Source: DASQFI01 sp035633215 (GTDB lineage Bacteria; Acidobacteriota; Vicinamibacteria; Vicinamibacterales; SCN-69-37). Taken from it: a stretch of DNA of 62,593 nucleotides. The stretch is from assembly GCA_035633215.1 (NCBI GenBank), contig DASQFI010000075.1, forward strand, positions 1 through 62,593, in the 5' to 3' direction. The notes under the pieces were generated by a model, which searched no databases, was not told the origin of the DNA, and saw only the letters and a program-made list of their open reading frames with translations. Below, one piece after another: positions 53,931-62,185 of the stretch (positions are counted from its first letter, which is position 1; every line of letters begins with the position of its first letter). The translations under genes and the position numbers were made by a program.

Positions 53931-55590
53931 TTACCCTATCTTGTAAACCGCGCAGGCTCGGAACCGCGGCCGACAGCACGCGATCGAGTGCGATCGGTAC
54001 GTGCAGTTCGTACTGGCCGTCAGCAGTAGGGGAGAAACCGATCCGCTGCCCTGCCAGCACGAGATCGAGTACCGGCCGCGCCTCAGTTACGTTCTCGGTG
54101 AGAAGTCCGCTCCAATCGGCCAGGAAGCCGCGAAGCTCGTCCCGTGACGCGCGCGGGGAAATTGCGCAAATTTGCGCCTTTCCAAGCGCGGCGATCTCGA
54201 CCGTAAGCCGCCGCCGTTCATCGTCTCGTCTTGTAATCGCGTCGAGAACGATCGGTACCGCGCCGCCCTTGGCTGCCGTCTCGGTCAGGTTCGCCAGTTC
54301 CGTCTCGACGGCTATCAGCCGGCGGGTTAGGTCCGCTCGCAGATCCGGGCCAGCGTGGTCGTCCTCGAGTAGTTCCAGCACGCGGTCAAGCGCCCACTCA
54401 ATTACCCGTGGTCTGAGCACTTCCTCTCGGATCAGGTCGTGAACCGCGCGATCGGCAATCGGCATCTCGACCATGCGCCCGTTCGCACAGACAGAGCAGC
54501 CGCGGTTCCAGTACATGCCGCAGACGTACCGACGAAGCCGGCCCGGTCCCGAGGCCCGCGAGACCGCTTGCATCGAACCGCCGCAGGCTTCGCAACGGCC
54601 GAAGCCGGTCAGGAAGTAGTGCCGCCTGACGCCCCGGCCGTCCGGTTGCCCGCCGGATTCGCCACGCTGCCAGCGCCCATACGCGGCTCTCCGCGCCGAG
54701 ATCCGCTCGTGCGCCGCCTGCCACAGCGTCTCAGGCACGATCCGCAAGTGTTCCTGCTCGACGGCGAGCCATTCGGACGCGGGCCGATCGTGTTGCCGCT
54801 GCTGGCCCCAGGTATCGCGTTTCTTCGTCCGGTTCCAGATCCGCCGACCGCGGTAGGTCTCGCGGTGGAGCACTTCCCGCACGGACGACGGCGCCCAGCT
54901 ATGCGATCGGCCGCGTTGCGCGCGTGGCGAGCGGACACCTTCCGCGTTCAGTCGCTTGGCGATCGTCTTGAGGCCGGCGCCAGTCGTCGCCAGATCGAAG
55001 ATCCGCCGCACGATCGCGGCTTCCGCGTCGTTGATCTGTTGCACGACGTAGGCCCGCGTGCCGTTCGGCCCGGCCACGTCGAGATTGTCGTACCCAAACG
55101 TACGCCCGCCCGTGACATGCCCGGCCCGCGCCTTCCGGTGCATGGCGTCGTGGGTCCGTTGCCGAGCCTTCACGCGCTCGAGCTCGTCGGCGAAGGCCGT
55201 CAGGCTGAGCATGATCTTGTCGGTCGGGGAGTCGAGCGTCCGCTCGCGATCCTCGAGGTAGAAAAAGACTCGAACGCCGGCCGTGACGAGCTGCTTGAGC
55301 GCGTAGGCCGTCTCGATCGCTTCGCGGCCGAGCCTGGATTCCTCGCTCATCACGAGGACTTGAAAGGTCGGCCGCGGTTTCAGCGCGTTCATCAGCCGGA
55401 CGAACCCCGGCCGCGCGGCGAACTCGGCGCCGGAAACACCATCGTCAACGAAGACATGCTCGTCGCTGACCGTCCAGCCTTTCCGCACAGCGTAGGCCCT
55501 GGCGTGCTCGACCTGGCGCGCGACGGATTTCTGATCGTCGGCGACCGCGGATTGATCGGTGGATTTGCGAGCGTAGATAGCGGCAATCAT
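53893..55590 (-). CDS. Large serine integrase
   Basis: 565 residues. The N-terminal resolvase-type domain has AAIYARKSTDQS with the nucleophile Ser near residue 10 and MSEESRLGREAIETAY. A recombinase domain (~165-290, GYDNLDVAGPNGTRAYVV, then RRIFDLATTGAGLKTIAKRL) follows. A zinc ribbon (CEACGGSM, then CGMYWNRGCSVC, ~330-375) and a coiled-coil arm (~410-465) complete the large serine recombinase plan. It integrates or excises phage DNA without homology. The final codons (SPTGFEPVFWP) are read through the 3' half of tRNA-Glu, and the TGA lies on the anticodon. The ATG overlaps the FRG stop by one base. Confidence 0.92.
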   Translation of the reverse strand: MIAAIYARKSTDQSAVADDQKSVARQVEHARAYAVRKGWTVSDEHVFVDDGVSGAEFAARPGFVRLMNALKPRPTFQVLVMSEESRLGREAIETAYALKQLVTAGVRVFFYLEDRERTLDSPTDKIMLSLTAFADELERVKARQRTHDAMHRKARAGHVTGGRTFGYDNLDVAGPNGTRAYVVQQINDAEAAIVRRIFDLATTGAGLKTIAKRLNAEGVRSPRAQRGRSHSWAPSSVREVLHRETYRGRRIWNRTKKRDTWGQQRQHDRPASEWLAVEQEHLRIVPETLWQAAHERISARRAAYGRWQRGESGGQPDGRGVRRHYFLTGFGRCEACGGSMQAVSRASGPGRLRRYVCGMYWNRGCSVCANGRMVEMPIADRAVHDLIREEVLRPRVIEWALDRVLELLEDDHAGPDLRADLTRRLIAVETELANLTETAAKGGAVPIVLDAITRRDDERRRLTVEIAALGKAQICAISPRASRDELRGFLADWSGLLTENVTEARPVLDLVLAGQRIGFSPTADGQYELHVPIALDRVLSAAVPSLRGLQDRVTSPTGFEPVFWP

Positions 55591-56459
55591 TACATGTTCT
55601 CCCAGGGCGGACGCGCTGACGTGGTGGTATCTCGTCGAATGCTCTGCGTGCGAAGCGAACGGGCGAGACCGCCAAGATCCGGGAACAGCGTCGCAGCCGT
55701 CACGTTCATCATCGAGAGCTGCTCCAGCGCTTCCGCCCTCAAACCCGAAGGTAAAAGAAAACGATAGACGACTGTGGACTCCGGATATTTATGAGCCGCT
55801 AGGTTTTCAAGAAAACTCGACTTTGGATCCGCCGAACAAAGAAACAATGCCTGCTGAGCGCTCTGGCGTACTTCCGGTTGCCAAGGTTCAAGCGGAAAGA
55901 CACCTGTGAATGGTTGAAACGTAGCGAACGAAGGGTGATCAGGTGGCGGTCGTCGATGTACCAAGCTATAGACGATCTGGAATTGGGCGACCATCGTTCG
56001 TTCATGCATCAACTCGAACGGCTGGTTCTCAGCATCAGCCATGATTACGGCACATGAGTTCTGGCACCAAGCCTCATTGATGGCCCAAACAACTCGTTCG
56101 CCCTCTCCGGTCGCCTCGAAGGTGAAAAACAGAGCGACATAGAGTGACCGCGTAACATCGAGCAGGCGGGTTGGACCTCCATAGTGCTGAATCAGCCCGA
56201 GCCAAGCAGCGGCGTCGGTGTGATGAGGAATCAAGCCGTGTGGTAAGAGACGTGGCGCCGCACGGACGAATCGCCAATAAAGCGCCTGCTCAATCTTCTC
56301 GCCGCGACGACCGAACTCTCTCTCCAAGCTTGTCTGAAGATCCCATTCGGCCCGTTCGTGGCCGCGGAAGACCCAACTACGACCACTCAGATATGCAGCA
56401 GCCTCCACGACATCGCTCCAGCTGGACAACCGATGAGTAGAAATTCGGGAAGCCTCCAT
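55590..56459 (-). CDS. FRG-domain protein
   Basis: 289 residues. The FRG domain covers ~10-200: SWVFRGHERAEWDLQTSLER, then QHYGGPTRLLDVTRSLYVALFFTFE. The name-giving FRG is followed by the conserved His/Gly/Pro-Thr-Arg-Leu-Leu-Asp block. FRG proteins are uncharacterised enzymes-or-binders often found in phages and defence loci. The C-terminal ~85 residues are specific to this protein. The stop overlaps the integrase ATG (TAATG), so the two are translated together. This suggests host-takeover, exclusion or a link to integration. Confidence 0.85.
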   Translation of the reverse strand: MEASRISTHRLSSWSDVVEAAAYLSGRSWVFRGHERAEWDLQTSLEREFGRRGEKIEQALYWRFVRAAPRLLPHGLIPHHTDAAAWLGLIQHYGGPTRLLDVTRSLYVALFFTFEATGEGERVVWAINEAWCQNSCAVIMADAENQPFELMHERTMVAQFQIVYSLVHRRPPPDHPSFATFQPFTGVFPLEPWQPEVRQSAQQALFLCSADPKSSFLENLAAHKYPESTVVYRFLLPSGLRAEALEQLSMMNVTAATLFPDLGGLARSLRTQSIRRDTTTSARPPWENM

Positions 56460-56474
56460 TAGGAATTGGTCCCT

Positions 56475-56760
56475 TCAGTCCCGTGGCAGCCAGAGCAGCC
56501 CCGCCCACGCGCGCGGATCGAGCTGATAGCGAAACGCCATCGGCTCGCCTGATGCCCGCTCGTCCGTCTCATCGTCGACGCCGGCGACATGAACATCGAC
56601 GCCGGCCGCGCGCAGAGCATAAGACGTAGCGCCGAGCGGTTCGCTGATCGGCGCCCATCCGTGCGCCGAGCTCCGCCAGCGACAGCGGCTCTTCGGCCAG
56701 GAGCCGCGCGACGAGCAGCGCCCGACGGACGACGCGAGAACGTGCCAGGTCCGCGCTCAT
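56475..56760 (-). pseudogene. Small HTH regulator with a one-base frameshift
   Basis: ATG 56760 opens a helix-turn-helix protein (RRALLVARLLAEEPLSLAEL, then GARMGADQRTARRYV). The frame is broken at GTCTTATGC: removing one T restores a sensible continuation, YALRAAGVDVHVAGVDDE, then FRYQLDPRAWAGLLWLPRD and a TGA at 56475-56477. Without the correction the frame ends in a Cys/Arg-rich tail. This is either a real mutation, a sequencing error or a slippage site. The gene lies 16 bases before the FRG start and overlaps the upstream small gene by four bases. Confidence 0.65.
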
Positions 56761-56957
56761 CGACGCACCACCGTTTCGCGTGTCACCCTGAGAAACAGGT
56801 TACGGACCTGATCGAGCGCCTCGTTGACTGCGTCGATCGCAGCATCTTCGCGCTCGCCGTCCTCAAGGCCCGTGGCCCCTGCAGACATCGCGCATGCGGC
56901 GAGCGCCAGCGAGGTCTTGATCTGGAGCACGCGATCTTCGATGGATGGAATCACCAT
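56757..56957 (-). CDS. Small phage protein, unknown
   Basis: 66 residues, helical (IEDRVLQIKTSLALAACAM, then AAIDAVNEALDQVRNLFL). The ATG at 56957 directly abuts the stop of the gene before it, and its own stop overlaps the HTH gene (ATGA). The tight packing argues it is real. No motif is recognised. Confidence 0.6.
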   Translation of the reverse strand: MVIPSIEDRVLQIKTSLALAACAMSAGATGLEDGEREDAAIDAVNEALDQVRNLFLRVTRETVVRR

Positions 56958-57323
56958 TCACGCACCGCCTTTCCCGATGCGCGCGCCGACCGCCAGCCCG
57001 AGGAGATATGCACTCTCAGTCCGTTCGAGCATCGCGTCGTTGTGAATGGAATCCACCTGGCTCAGGAGTCCATTCGAGGCCGCTCCTGCTAATAACTCCG
57101 TCATTTGCCGCTCGCCGGGGTTCTCAATATCCACAGCACCCACGGCCGTGTGAAAGCGATCGCTGAAACAACCGAACCCGCATAGAGCTCCATCGGTCAG
57201 AATCAACGCCGCCGCCTCCCGTTCCGCGGCCTCGAGTTTCTTCACGACGCCTTTTTCGTCGTCTTCCTTCGCGTGCCGGCGAATAAGGTCAGTCAGCGGA
57301 GTTGACAACACTGCAGTGGACAT
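56958..57323 (-). CDS. Phage protein, unknown
   Basis: 121 residues, helical and acidic. It has a Cys pair in ALCGFGCFSDRFHTAVG and a repeated Ala-rich helix. No signal or DNA-binding motif is seen. It forms a tight cassette with the two small genes after it. Confidence 0.6.
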   Translation of the reverse strand: MSTAVLSTPLTDLIRRHAKEDDEKGVVKKLEAAEREAAALILTDGALCGFGCFSDRFHTAVGAVDIENPGERQMTELLAGAASNGLLSQVDSIHNDAMLERTESAYLLGLAVGARIGKGGA

Positions 57324-57405
57324 GATGGGCCTCCAGAAACGAGGCCGGGCGGGCTGCTACCATTTGAAACAGCCGATCCGGCACGGTTATCGCGTGCTGC
57401 TTCGG

Positions 57406-57591
57406 TCAGGGCCGCTTGCGGGTGCTCGCCCGCTTGCGGTCCGTCTTTATCGCCCCCTTCGATTGCAGCCAGGTCTTGATCGCTCGCCGGATCTGCTCGC
57501 TCTCGAGAATCCCGTCGCGATCTTTCACCAGCCGCAACCCAGCCAACAGGTCGTCATCAATCCAAAATCCATAACGCCGGCGAGGCGACAT
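57406..57591 (-). CDS. Ribbon-helix-helix regulator
   Basis: 61 residues from ATG 57591. The ribbon and two helices are YGFWIDDDLLAGLRLVKDRD and ESEQIRRAIKTWLQSKG, the CopG/MetJ-like fold; the tail is basic (KRASTRKRP). An upstream in-frame ATG at 57609 would lie inside the -10 box, so the shorter start is preferred. The promoter at 57601-57628 carries a palindrome that such a dimer could bind. Confidence 0.75.
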   Translation of the reverse strand: MSPRRRYGFWIDDDLLAGLRLVKDRDGILESEQIRRAIKTWLQSKGAIKTDRKRASTRKRP

Positions 57592-57600
57592 CGGCCTATC

Positions 57601-57628
57601 AGTATACATACATTGACATCCCTGTCAA
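57601..57628 (-). promoter_or_regulatory. Consensus promoter and operator of the RHH gene
   Basis: On the minus strand TTGACA (57623-57628) and TATACT (57601-57606) are 16 bp apart, close to an ideal sigma-70 promoter. The dyad TTGACA-TCCC-TGTCAA (57613-57628) covers the -35. Transcription would start only a few bases before ATG 57591, giving a nearly leaderless mRNA. Confidence 0.7.
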
Positions 57629-57698
57629 TCAGCCGCCCCTGGGCTGTCACGATGGCGCCGCGATGGAAAGACCCGCCAGCGACGACCGTCGTCCTACG

Positions 57699-58070
57699 TC
57701 ACCGCCCAACAGGCGATCGATTGACCGCAGCCGATTCTGGAGAAGCAACTCGCAACCGCCGCCGCGACTCTCGACACTCGAAACAGTTCGTCGGCAGGCG
57801 CCACCCACGCGAAAGAAACCACTCCTGTTCCTTCGGAGTCAGCCGAAAAGCACCGTGGCACGTTTCGCACTCACGATGAATCACCGATCCTGACTCGAGA
57901 GCTCGTAAGGCGCGGCGCCTGATCTCGCGACACCGCCAGCAGCGTTTCGGCCAACCAAACCCGCGCGCCGCGAGCCACTTCTGTTCGTGAACGGTGATCG
58001 TGTAACGGCTGTCGCAGGCAAGACAGATGATCGTAAAGTCATGCAGCAGGGCGCCGGGCTCAGACATCAT
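57699..58070 (-). CDS. Double zinc-ribbon protein
   Basis: 123 residues with two similar zinc ribbons: CLACDSRYTI ... KRCWRCREIRRR and CETCHGAFRL ... TNCFECRESRRR. Each is CxxC-x~25-CxxC with an EQ-W linker (HEQKWLAARGFGWP, KEQEWFLSRGWRLP), the pattern called zf-trcl/probable zinc-ribbon. Such proteins bind nucleic acid or proteins in phages. It overlaps the gene before it by 11 bases. Confidence 0.75.
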   Translation of the reverse strand: MMSEPGALLHDFTIICLACDSRYTITVHEQKWLAARGFGWPKRCWRCREIRRRALRALESGSVIHRECETCHGAFRLTPKEQEWFLSRGWRLPTNCFECRESRRRLRVASPESAAVNRSPVGR

Positions 58071-58434
58071 GGCCTACCCTTAAGGCAGCGTCGCGCCCTT
58101 CGCGGGCGAACTCGACGATCGCCAGCGTCACTCGCCTCTGGCTGTCAGGAACCATCATGGAGAGCTGCGTCCGCCCATCCGGCGCACCCGGCGGTTGAAC
58201 GATCGCGAGGTTCGCCAGCGTCGGCCAGTGATAGTTCGCTGGATCGCGCATTTGCGCCTCGGTCGCTTCCATCAGCTCCTCGGTCGTGTCCGCGTGGAGC
58301 ACCTCGAGCAGAAGAGCGTCGCTGCGACGGCGGTAGTCCGGATGCGCCGCGAAGGCCAGGTCAAGTTCGCTCTGCACCAGTCGGCGGATCGTGACCGGGC
58401 CGATCGACGTTGGGACGATGAGGGTGTTAGCCAC
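58060..58434 (-). CDS. Phage protein following the tape-measure gene
   Basis: 124 residues. Opening strand MANTLIVPTSIGPVTIRRLV, a helical middle (HADTTEELMEATEAQMRD) and a beta C-terminal part (RTQLSMMVPDSQRRVTLAIV). It overlaps the end of the tape-measure gene by eight bases, so it is translated with it. By position it could be a distal-tail or minor tail protein, but nothing in the sequence shows this. Confidence 0.65.
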   Translation of the reverse strand: MANTLIVPTSIGPVTIRRLVQSELDLAFAAHPDYRRRSDALLLEVLHADTTEELMEATEAQMRDPANYHWPTLANLAIVQPPGAPDGRTQLSMMVPDSQRRVTLAIVEFAREGRDAALRVGHDV

Positions 58435-61400
58435 CGGTGCTGACGCCTCGCCGCACGGCCGAGGCGACGCCGTTTGTGTTCAGCGCAACCGCTCGCTCGA
58501 ACGATTCGGCAAACTCGCGGCTTCCGACGAACCGCTCCACGCTGGCGCCGTCGACCGCGTGAAATGTGATGTTGAAGGTGATGCCGCCCGTCCCCGGGAC
58601 GCCAGGCGACCCGGGCCGATCGAGCGGGACAATCGCCTCGGGACCCTCTTCGCCGGCGACCAGTACCGTTCGCCGCGTGATGATGCCCCCACGCGCGGCG
58701 CGCGGGAGATCCGGTACCGCATCGACATCGAAACTGACCGGAATCCGGACGTGCCTGCCGCGAAACGCGTTCTCGATCCCGGTCGCCGCCTGGTCGGCAT
58801 CAGCGGGCAGCGCCCCGAACTTCCTCGCGATATTGTCCAGCGTCGTGTTCATCCGATCGAGCGCGTTGATCATGCGCTCCATCGGATCTCGGCTCTTCTC
58901 GCCGACAATCCCGGCGGCCTCGGCCTGGTCGAGCAGCAGCTGTGTCGATTCGTCGACTTCGAAGTTGTAGTCCTTCTGGAGTTCCCACACGGCCTGCAGC
59001 GGGCCCTTCAGGATCCGCATGACCTGATCGGCGTTCTTGCCCTGCGCCTCGAGCGACGTGATGGCCTGCGTGATCTGCCCCGTCAGGCCCGCGAAGCCCT
59101 CCTGGTTCAACAGGCTGGTGTTGTGCAGCCCGATCAGGACATCGTCCAGGTTGAGCACGCCCTGGAGGACCGGCCCAGACACGTCGTCGGCCAGCAGCGC
59201 CACGAGTTCGCGGACGGAGTCGAACGCGGCGCCACCGGTCAGGCCGGTCTCCCTGAGCTGCGTCTCGAGCGCCTCGACCGCCGGCGTGATCTGCTCGAGC
59301 ACGTCCTCGATCGGCAACCCGCTGTCGAGGAGGCCCGCGAAGACGCCGGCAATGGACGATCCGAACGCTTCGGCCGACTGCTGCGACGAGATCCCAGCCG
59401 CCTCGATGATGTCCTTCTGCTTGTCGATTTCCGCCGTGACCTGGGCGATCTCCTTCAATAGACGCTCGCGCTCGCCGTGGCCCGCGTCGGCGGCGCGCGA
59501 CTGCAGATCCGCCAGCTCTTGCTGTTTGTTTCGGAGCGTGTCGAAGGCCGTCGCTCCGGTCGTGAGGAATCCGGTCAGGCCCGTGGCCACGGCGTCGAAT
59601 TGCCCTCGCATCAGGTCATTCAACGCCGAGATTTCGACGCCTGACGCACGCGCGCCCGCGATGAAGTCCAGAAACGCGTCTTCCCAGAGTCCGCCAGCAC
59701 GTTCCGCACGTTCAGCGAAAATCTGGGTGACTTCGTTCAGTTCACTGATGGCGCGCTCGCCAGTTTCACCCCCACGTTGTGCGAGGTCGAACAACGGTTC
59801 CGCTTTTTTGACAATGACAGCGAGTTGGTCCTGGGTCAGAATGCGCCCAGAGAGCGCCCCGAGATGTTTGAAGATGTCTGCGAGATTCAGGGCTTCCGCA
59901 TTTGCTAGCGCTTGAGCTTCTTTCTGTTCGCGCGTGAGGCTCACCGCACGGGCGAGTTGGTTGAGAAAGACGTCGTAATCCCGCTGGATCTCCTGGAGGA
60001 GACCACTATCGACGCCGGGTAACTCAAACCCGAAGCTGCCGCCGCCTTTCGCTCGAACCGTGCCGCTGAGTTGCTGCCCGAACGAGGCAAAGTCCCGCTG
60101 CAACATTTCCAGCAATCGAATGCGCTCTTGGTACGCTCGAGACCACGCGTTCTGGCGGGCGATGTCCTCGCCGATCATGAAGAACACATGCGACGCCGCC
60201 AGGCCGGCCTGAATCCACCCGGCCGTCATGTTGGCGAGCCCGCCTTTCGCGAACGTCTCAGCGGCCTCGTTTAACTGATGTATTCCAGACGATAACGCCT
60301 GAAGAGCGTCAGCGCCTTCGTCACCAAAGAGCCCTAACAATTGGACGCTCGCCGTAAAGACCCTGTTGAAGCTCTCTTGCTCTGCGGTCAAGATCCGAAG
60401 ACGTTCGGCTTCCAGGTCCTTGCCGGTCAAGCCGCCCGAAATTTTCGGATCGGTGATCAGCTTGTTGAAGTCTTCGACCTTCTTGTTGATGTCCTGGTAG
60501 TCCTTCGCGAGCGATCGGATCTGATCCCCGGTCAGGGTGTACGCGCGCCCAAGGGTCGGCACAGTCACCGTGCCCGATTTGGCGATGATGCCGTCGAGGC
60601 CGTGGAATCGGTTGTGCAACGTGAGGAGGTCGCCAGAGAGAATCGCGCCGCGTTTGTGCAGCCCCTCCGCTTCATCGGCCACGGCTCGCATGGCGTGCGC
60701 GTTGAGTTCGCCGTCACGCGTCAGCTGCTTCAGCCTGGTTTCCAGAATCGCGAGGTCTCGGAGGAGCACGGCGCCGGTGGCGGCATCCGCCCAGGCCCGG
60801 TAATCCTTCGCCGCCTGTTGCGCGGCTTTTGCAGATTCGCTGAGCGCCTTTTGATGAGCCTTTGCCGCTTCTGTGGCTTTCGCGGCTTCGTCACGCTGTT
60901 TTCGAATGGCCCGTTCCAGATCGGTCATGGCCTGACTCCCGTGGCTGGCCACGGGCTTGAGTTCTTGCACTTTCACATTCAGTTTCCCGAACTCCTGCGC
61001 CGCTGCTCGTGTCCACGTGGTGGCCGCCACGAACGGATTCGCGATCAGATCAGTCACCGACGGCATCGTCTTGAGCCAGACAACCGTCTGTTGAAGCTGC
61101 GCGTTGAGATAGGTGAGCCCGAGGCGCAGCGCGAGAATCGCCACATCCAACGCGCCGCTGGTCACAATCGTCCGGCCTAATTCTTCCTTGAACTCGTTCC
61201 ACTGATTTGTCAGGTTCTTCAGTTGGCCGGCATAGCTCTCGACCTCGGCTTGCGCTTGGCCACCGAACTTCTCCTGAATCCGGCCGAGCACATACGTCAT
61301 GCCCTCCGTTTTCGCGCGCGTCTCGTCGATGACGACGCCGGCCTTTTTCAGCGCCCCGAAGTTGTCCTCGAAGGACTTTGCGACCATCATCGTCGCGCCG

Positions 61401-62179
61401 CGCAGATCGATCCCGAGTCCCGCCGAGAGATTCGTCACGGCATCGAGCGCCTTGTCCATCTCGCTCGGAAGCACCCCACCGACCTGCACAAGAAGAGCCT
61501 GCATCTCTCGGATCAGGTCGTCACTGTGGACCGTCGTGCGCTGGTACCGTTCGGCCAGATCGCTGTAGAGCTTCAACACGGGCGGGATCGCGGCGCCTTG
61601 CGCCGTCAGCGCCGCCGTCAGTTGACGTTGCGCTTTTTCAGCTTGGAGATATTCATTGATCGAGTCCGTCACGAACTCGAGCGCCATCCGACCGACTCGC
61701 TCGAACGCCTGCAACGAGACCATGCCGGCGACATACCCGAGCGCCATTTCCTTGACGCGTCCGGTGAGCGTTGATGTCGGCGCCGCGCCGTCGGTGGTGG
61801 CCTGCGTCACCTTCCGCGTCGCCTTCTCGAGTTCGACCAGGTGCGGTGGCGCCTCCTGGCCGAGCGCACGGTACTTGTTGATCGCTTCCTGGACGACGGC
61901 GTTGACTTTGGCCTGTTCGCGCTCGGTGAGCTGCGCGGCGCCGCCAATCTTCTGGACCGCGGCGGCGTATTCCTCGGCCGCGCGCATCGCCGGGAGCCCA
62001 CTGAACTCCCGAACGAGATCGTTGACCTTCCCGATGCGGACCGCGACGCCTTCGAAGTGCTTCTCGATCTCGCCGGACTTCGTCGCGACCGTGCGTGCAA
62101 TCGCCGTATACGGACCGGTGATCTGATCCTGCATCTGCAGCACGGTGAAGATCGTCCCGAGATTGAAGCTGGCCGCCAT
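58427..62179 (-). CDS. Phage tail tape-measure protein
   Basis: 1250 residues, mainly helical with long coiled coils (for example ~390-440 KATEAAKAHQKALSESAK). There is a membrane-like segment near ~140-170 (GYVAGMVSLQAFERVGRMAL). The hallmark C-terminal motif GGIITRRTVLVAGEEGPEAI, then VPLDRPG, is typical of tape-measure proteins. These set tail length (about 0.15 nm per residue in known phages, so ~190 nm here) and may help DNA entry. A long-tailed siphovirus-type phage is implied. ATG 62179 lies six bases after the stop of the preceding gene. Confidence 0.88.
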   Translation of the reverse strand: MAASFNLGTIFTVLQMQDQITGPYTAIARTVATKSGEIEKHFEGVAVRIGKVNDLVREFSGLPAMRAAEEYAAAVQKIGGAAQLTEREQAKVNAVVQEAINKYRALGQEAPPHLVELEKATRKVTQATTDGAAPTSTLTGRVKEMALGYVAGMVSLQAFERVGRMALEFVTDSINEYLQAEKAQRQLTAALTAQGAAIPPVLKLYSDLAERYQRTTVHSDDLIREMQALLVQVGGVLPSEMDKALDAVTNLSAGLGIDLRGATMMVAKSFEDNFGALKKAGVVIDETRAKTEGMTYVLGRIQEKFGGQAQAEVESYAGQLKNLTNQWNEFKEELGRTIVTSGALDVAILALRLGLTYLNAQLQQTVVWLKTMPSVTDLIANPFVAATTWTRAAAQEFGKLNVKVQELKPVASHGSQAMTDLERAIRKQRDEAAKATEAAKAHQKALSESAKAAQQAAKDYRAWADAATGAVLLRDLAILETRLKQLTRDGELNAHAMRAVADEAEGLHKRGAILSGDLLTLHNRFHGLDGIIAKSGTVTVPTLGRAYTLTGDQIRSLAKDYQDINKKVEDFNKLITDPKISGGLTGKDLEAERLRILTAEQESFNRVFTASVQLLGLFGDEGADALQALSSGIHQLNEAAETFAKGGLANMTAGWIQAGLAASHVFFMIGEDIARQNAWSRAYQERIRLLEMLQRDFASFGQQLSGTVRAKGGGSFGFELPGVDSGLLQEIQRDYDVFLNQLARAVSLTREQKEAQALANAEALNLADIFKHLGALSGRILTQDQLAVIVKKAEPLFDLAQRGGETGERAISELNEVTQIFAERAERAGGLWEDAFLDFIAGARASGVEISALNDLMRGQFDAVATGLTGFLTTGATAFDTLRNKQQELADLQSRAADAGHGERERLLKEIAQVTAEIDKQKDIIEAAGISSQQSAEAFGSSIAGVFAGLLDSGLPIEDVLEQITPAVEALETQLRETGLTGGAAFDSVRELVALLADDVSGPVLQGVLNLDDVLIGLHNTSLLNQEGFAGLTGQITQAITSLEAQGKNADQVMRILKGPLQAVWELQKDYNFEVDESTQLLLDQAEAAGIVGEKSRDPMERMINALDRMNTTLDNIARKFGALPADADQAATGIENAFRGRHVRIPVSFDVDAVPDLPRAARGGIITRRTVLVAGEEGPEAIVPLDRPGSPGVPGTGGITFNITFHAVDGASVERFVGSREFAESFERAVALNTNGVASAVRRGVSTGG

Positions 62180-62185
62180 TTGGGT

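Noticed and set aside
53693..55767. Plus-strand frames over the serine integrase
   Set aside because: They are antisense to a protein with full integrase motifs and also run through the tRNA.
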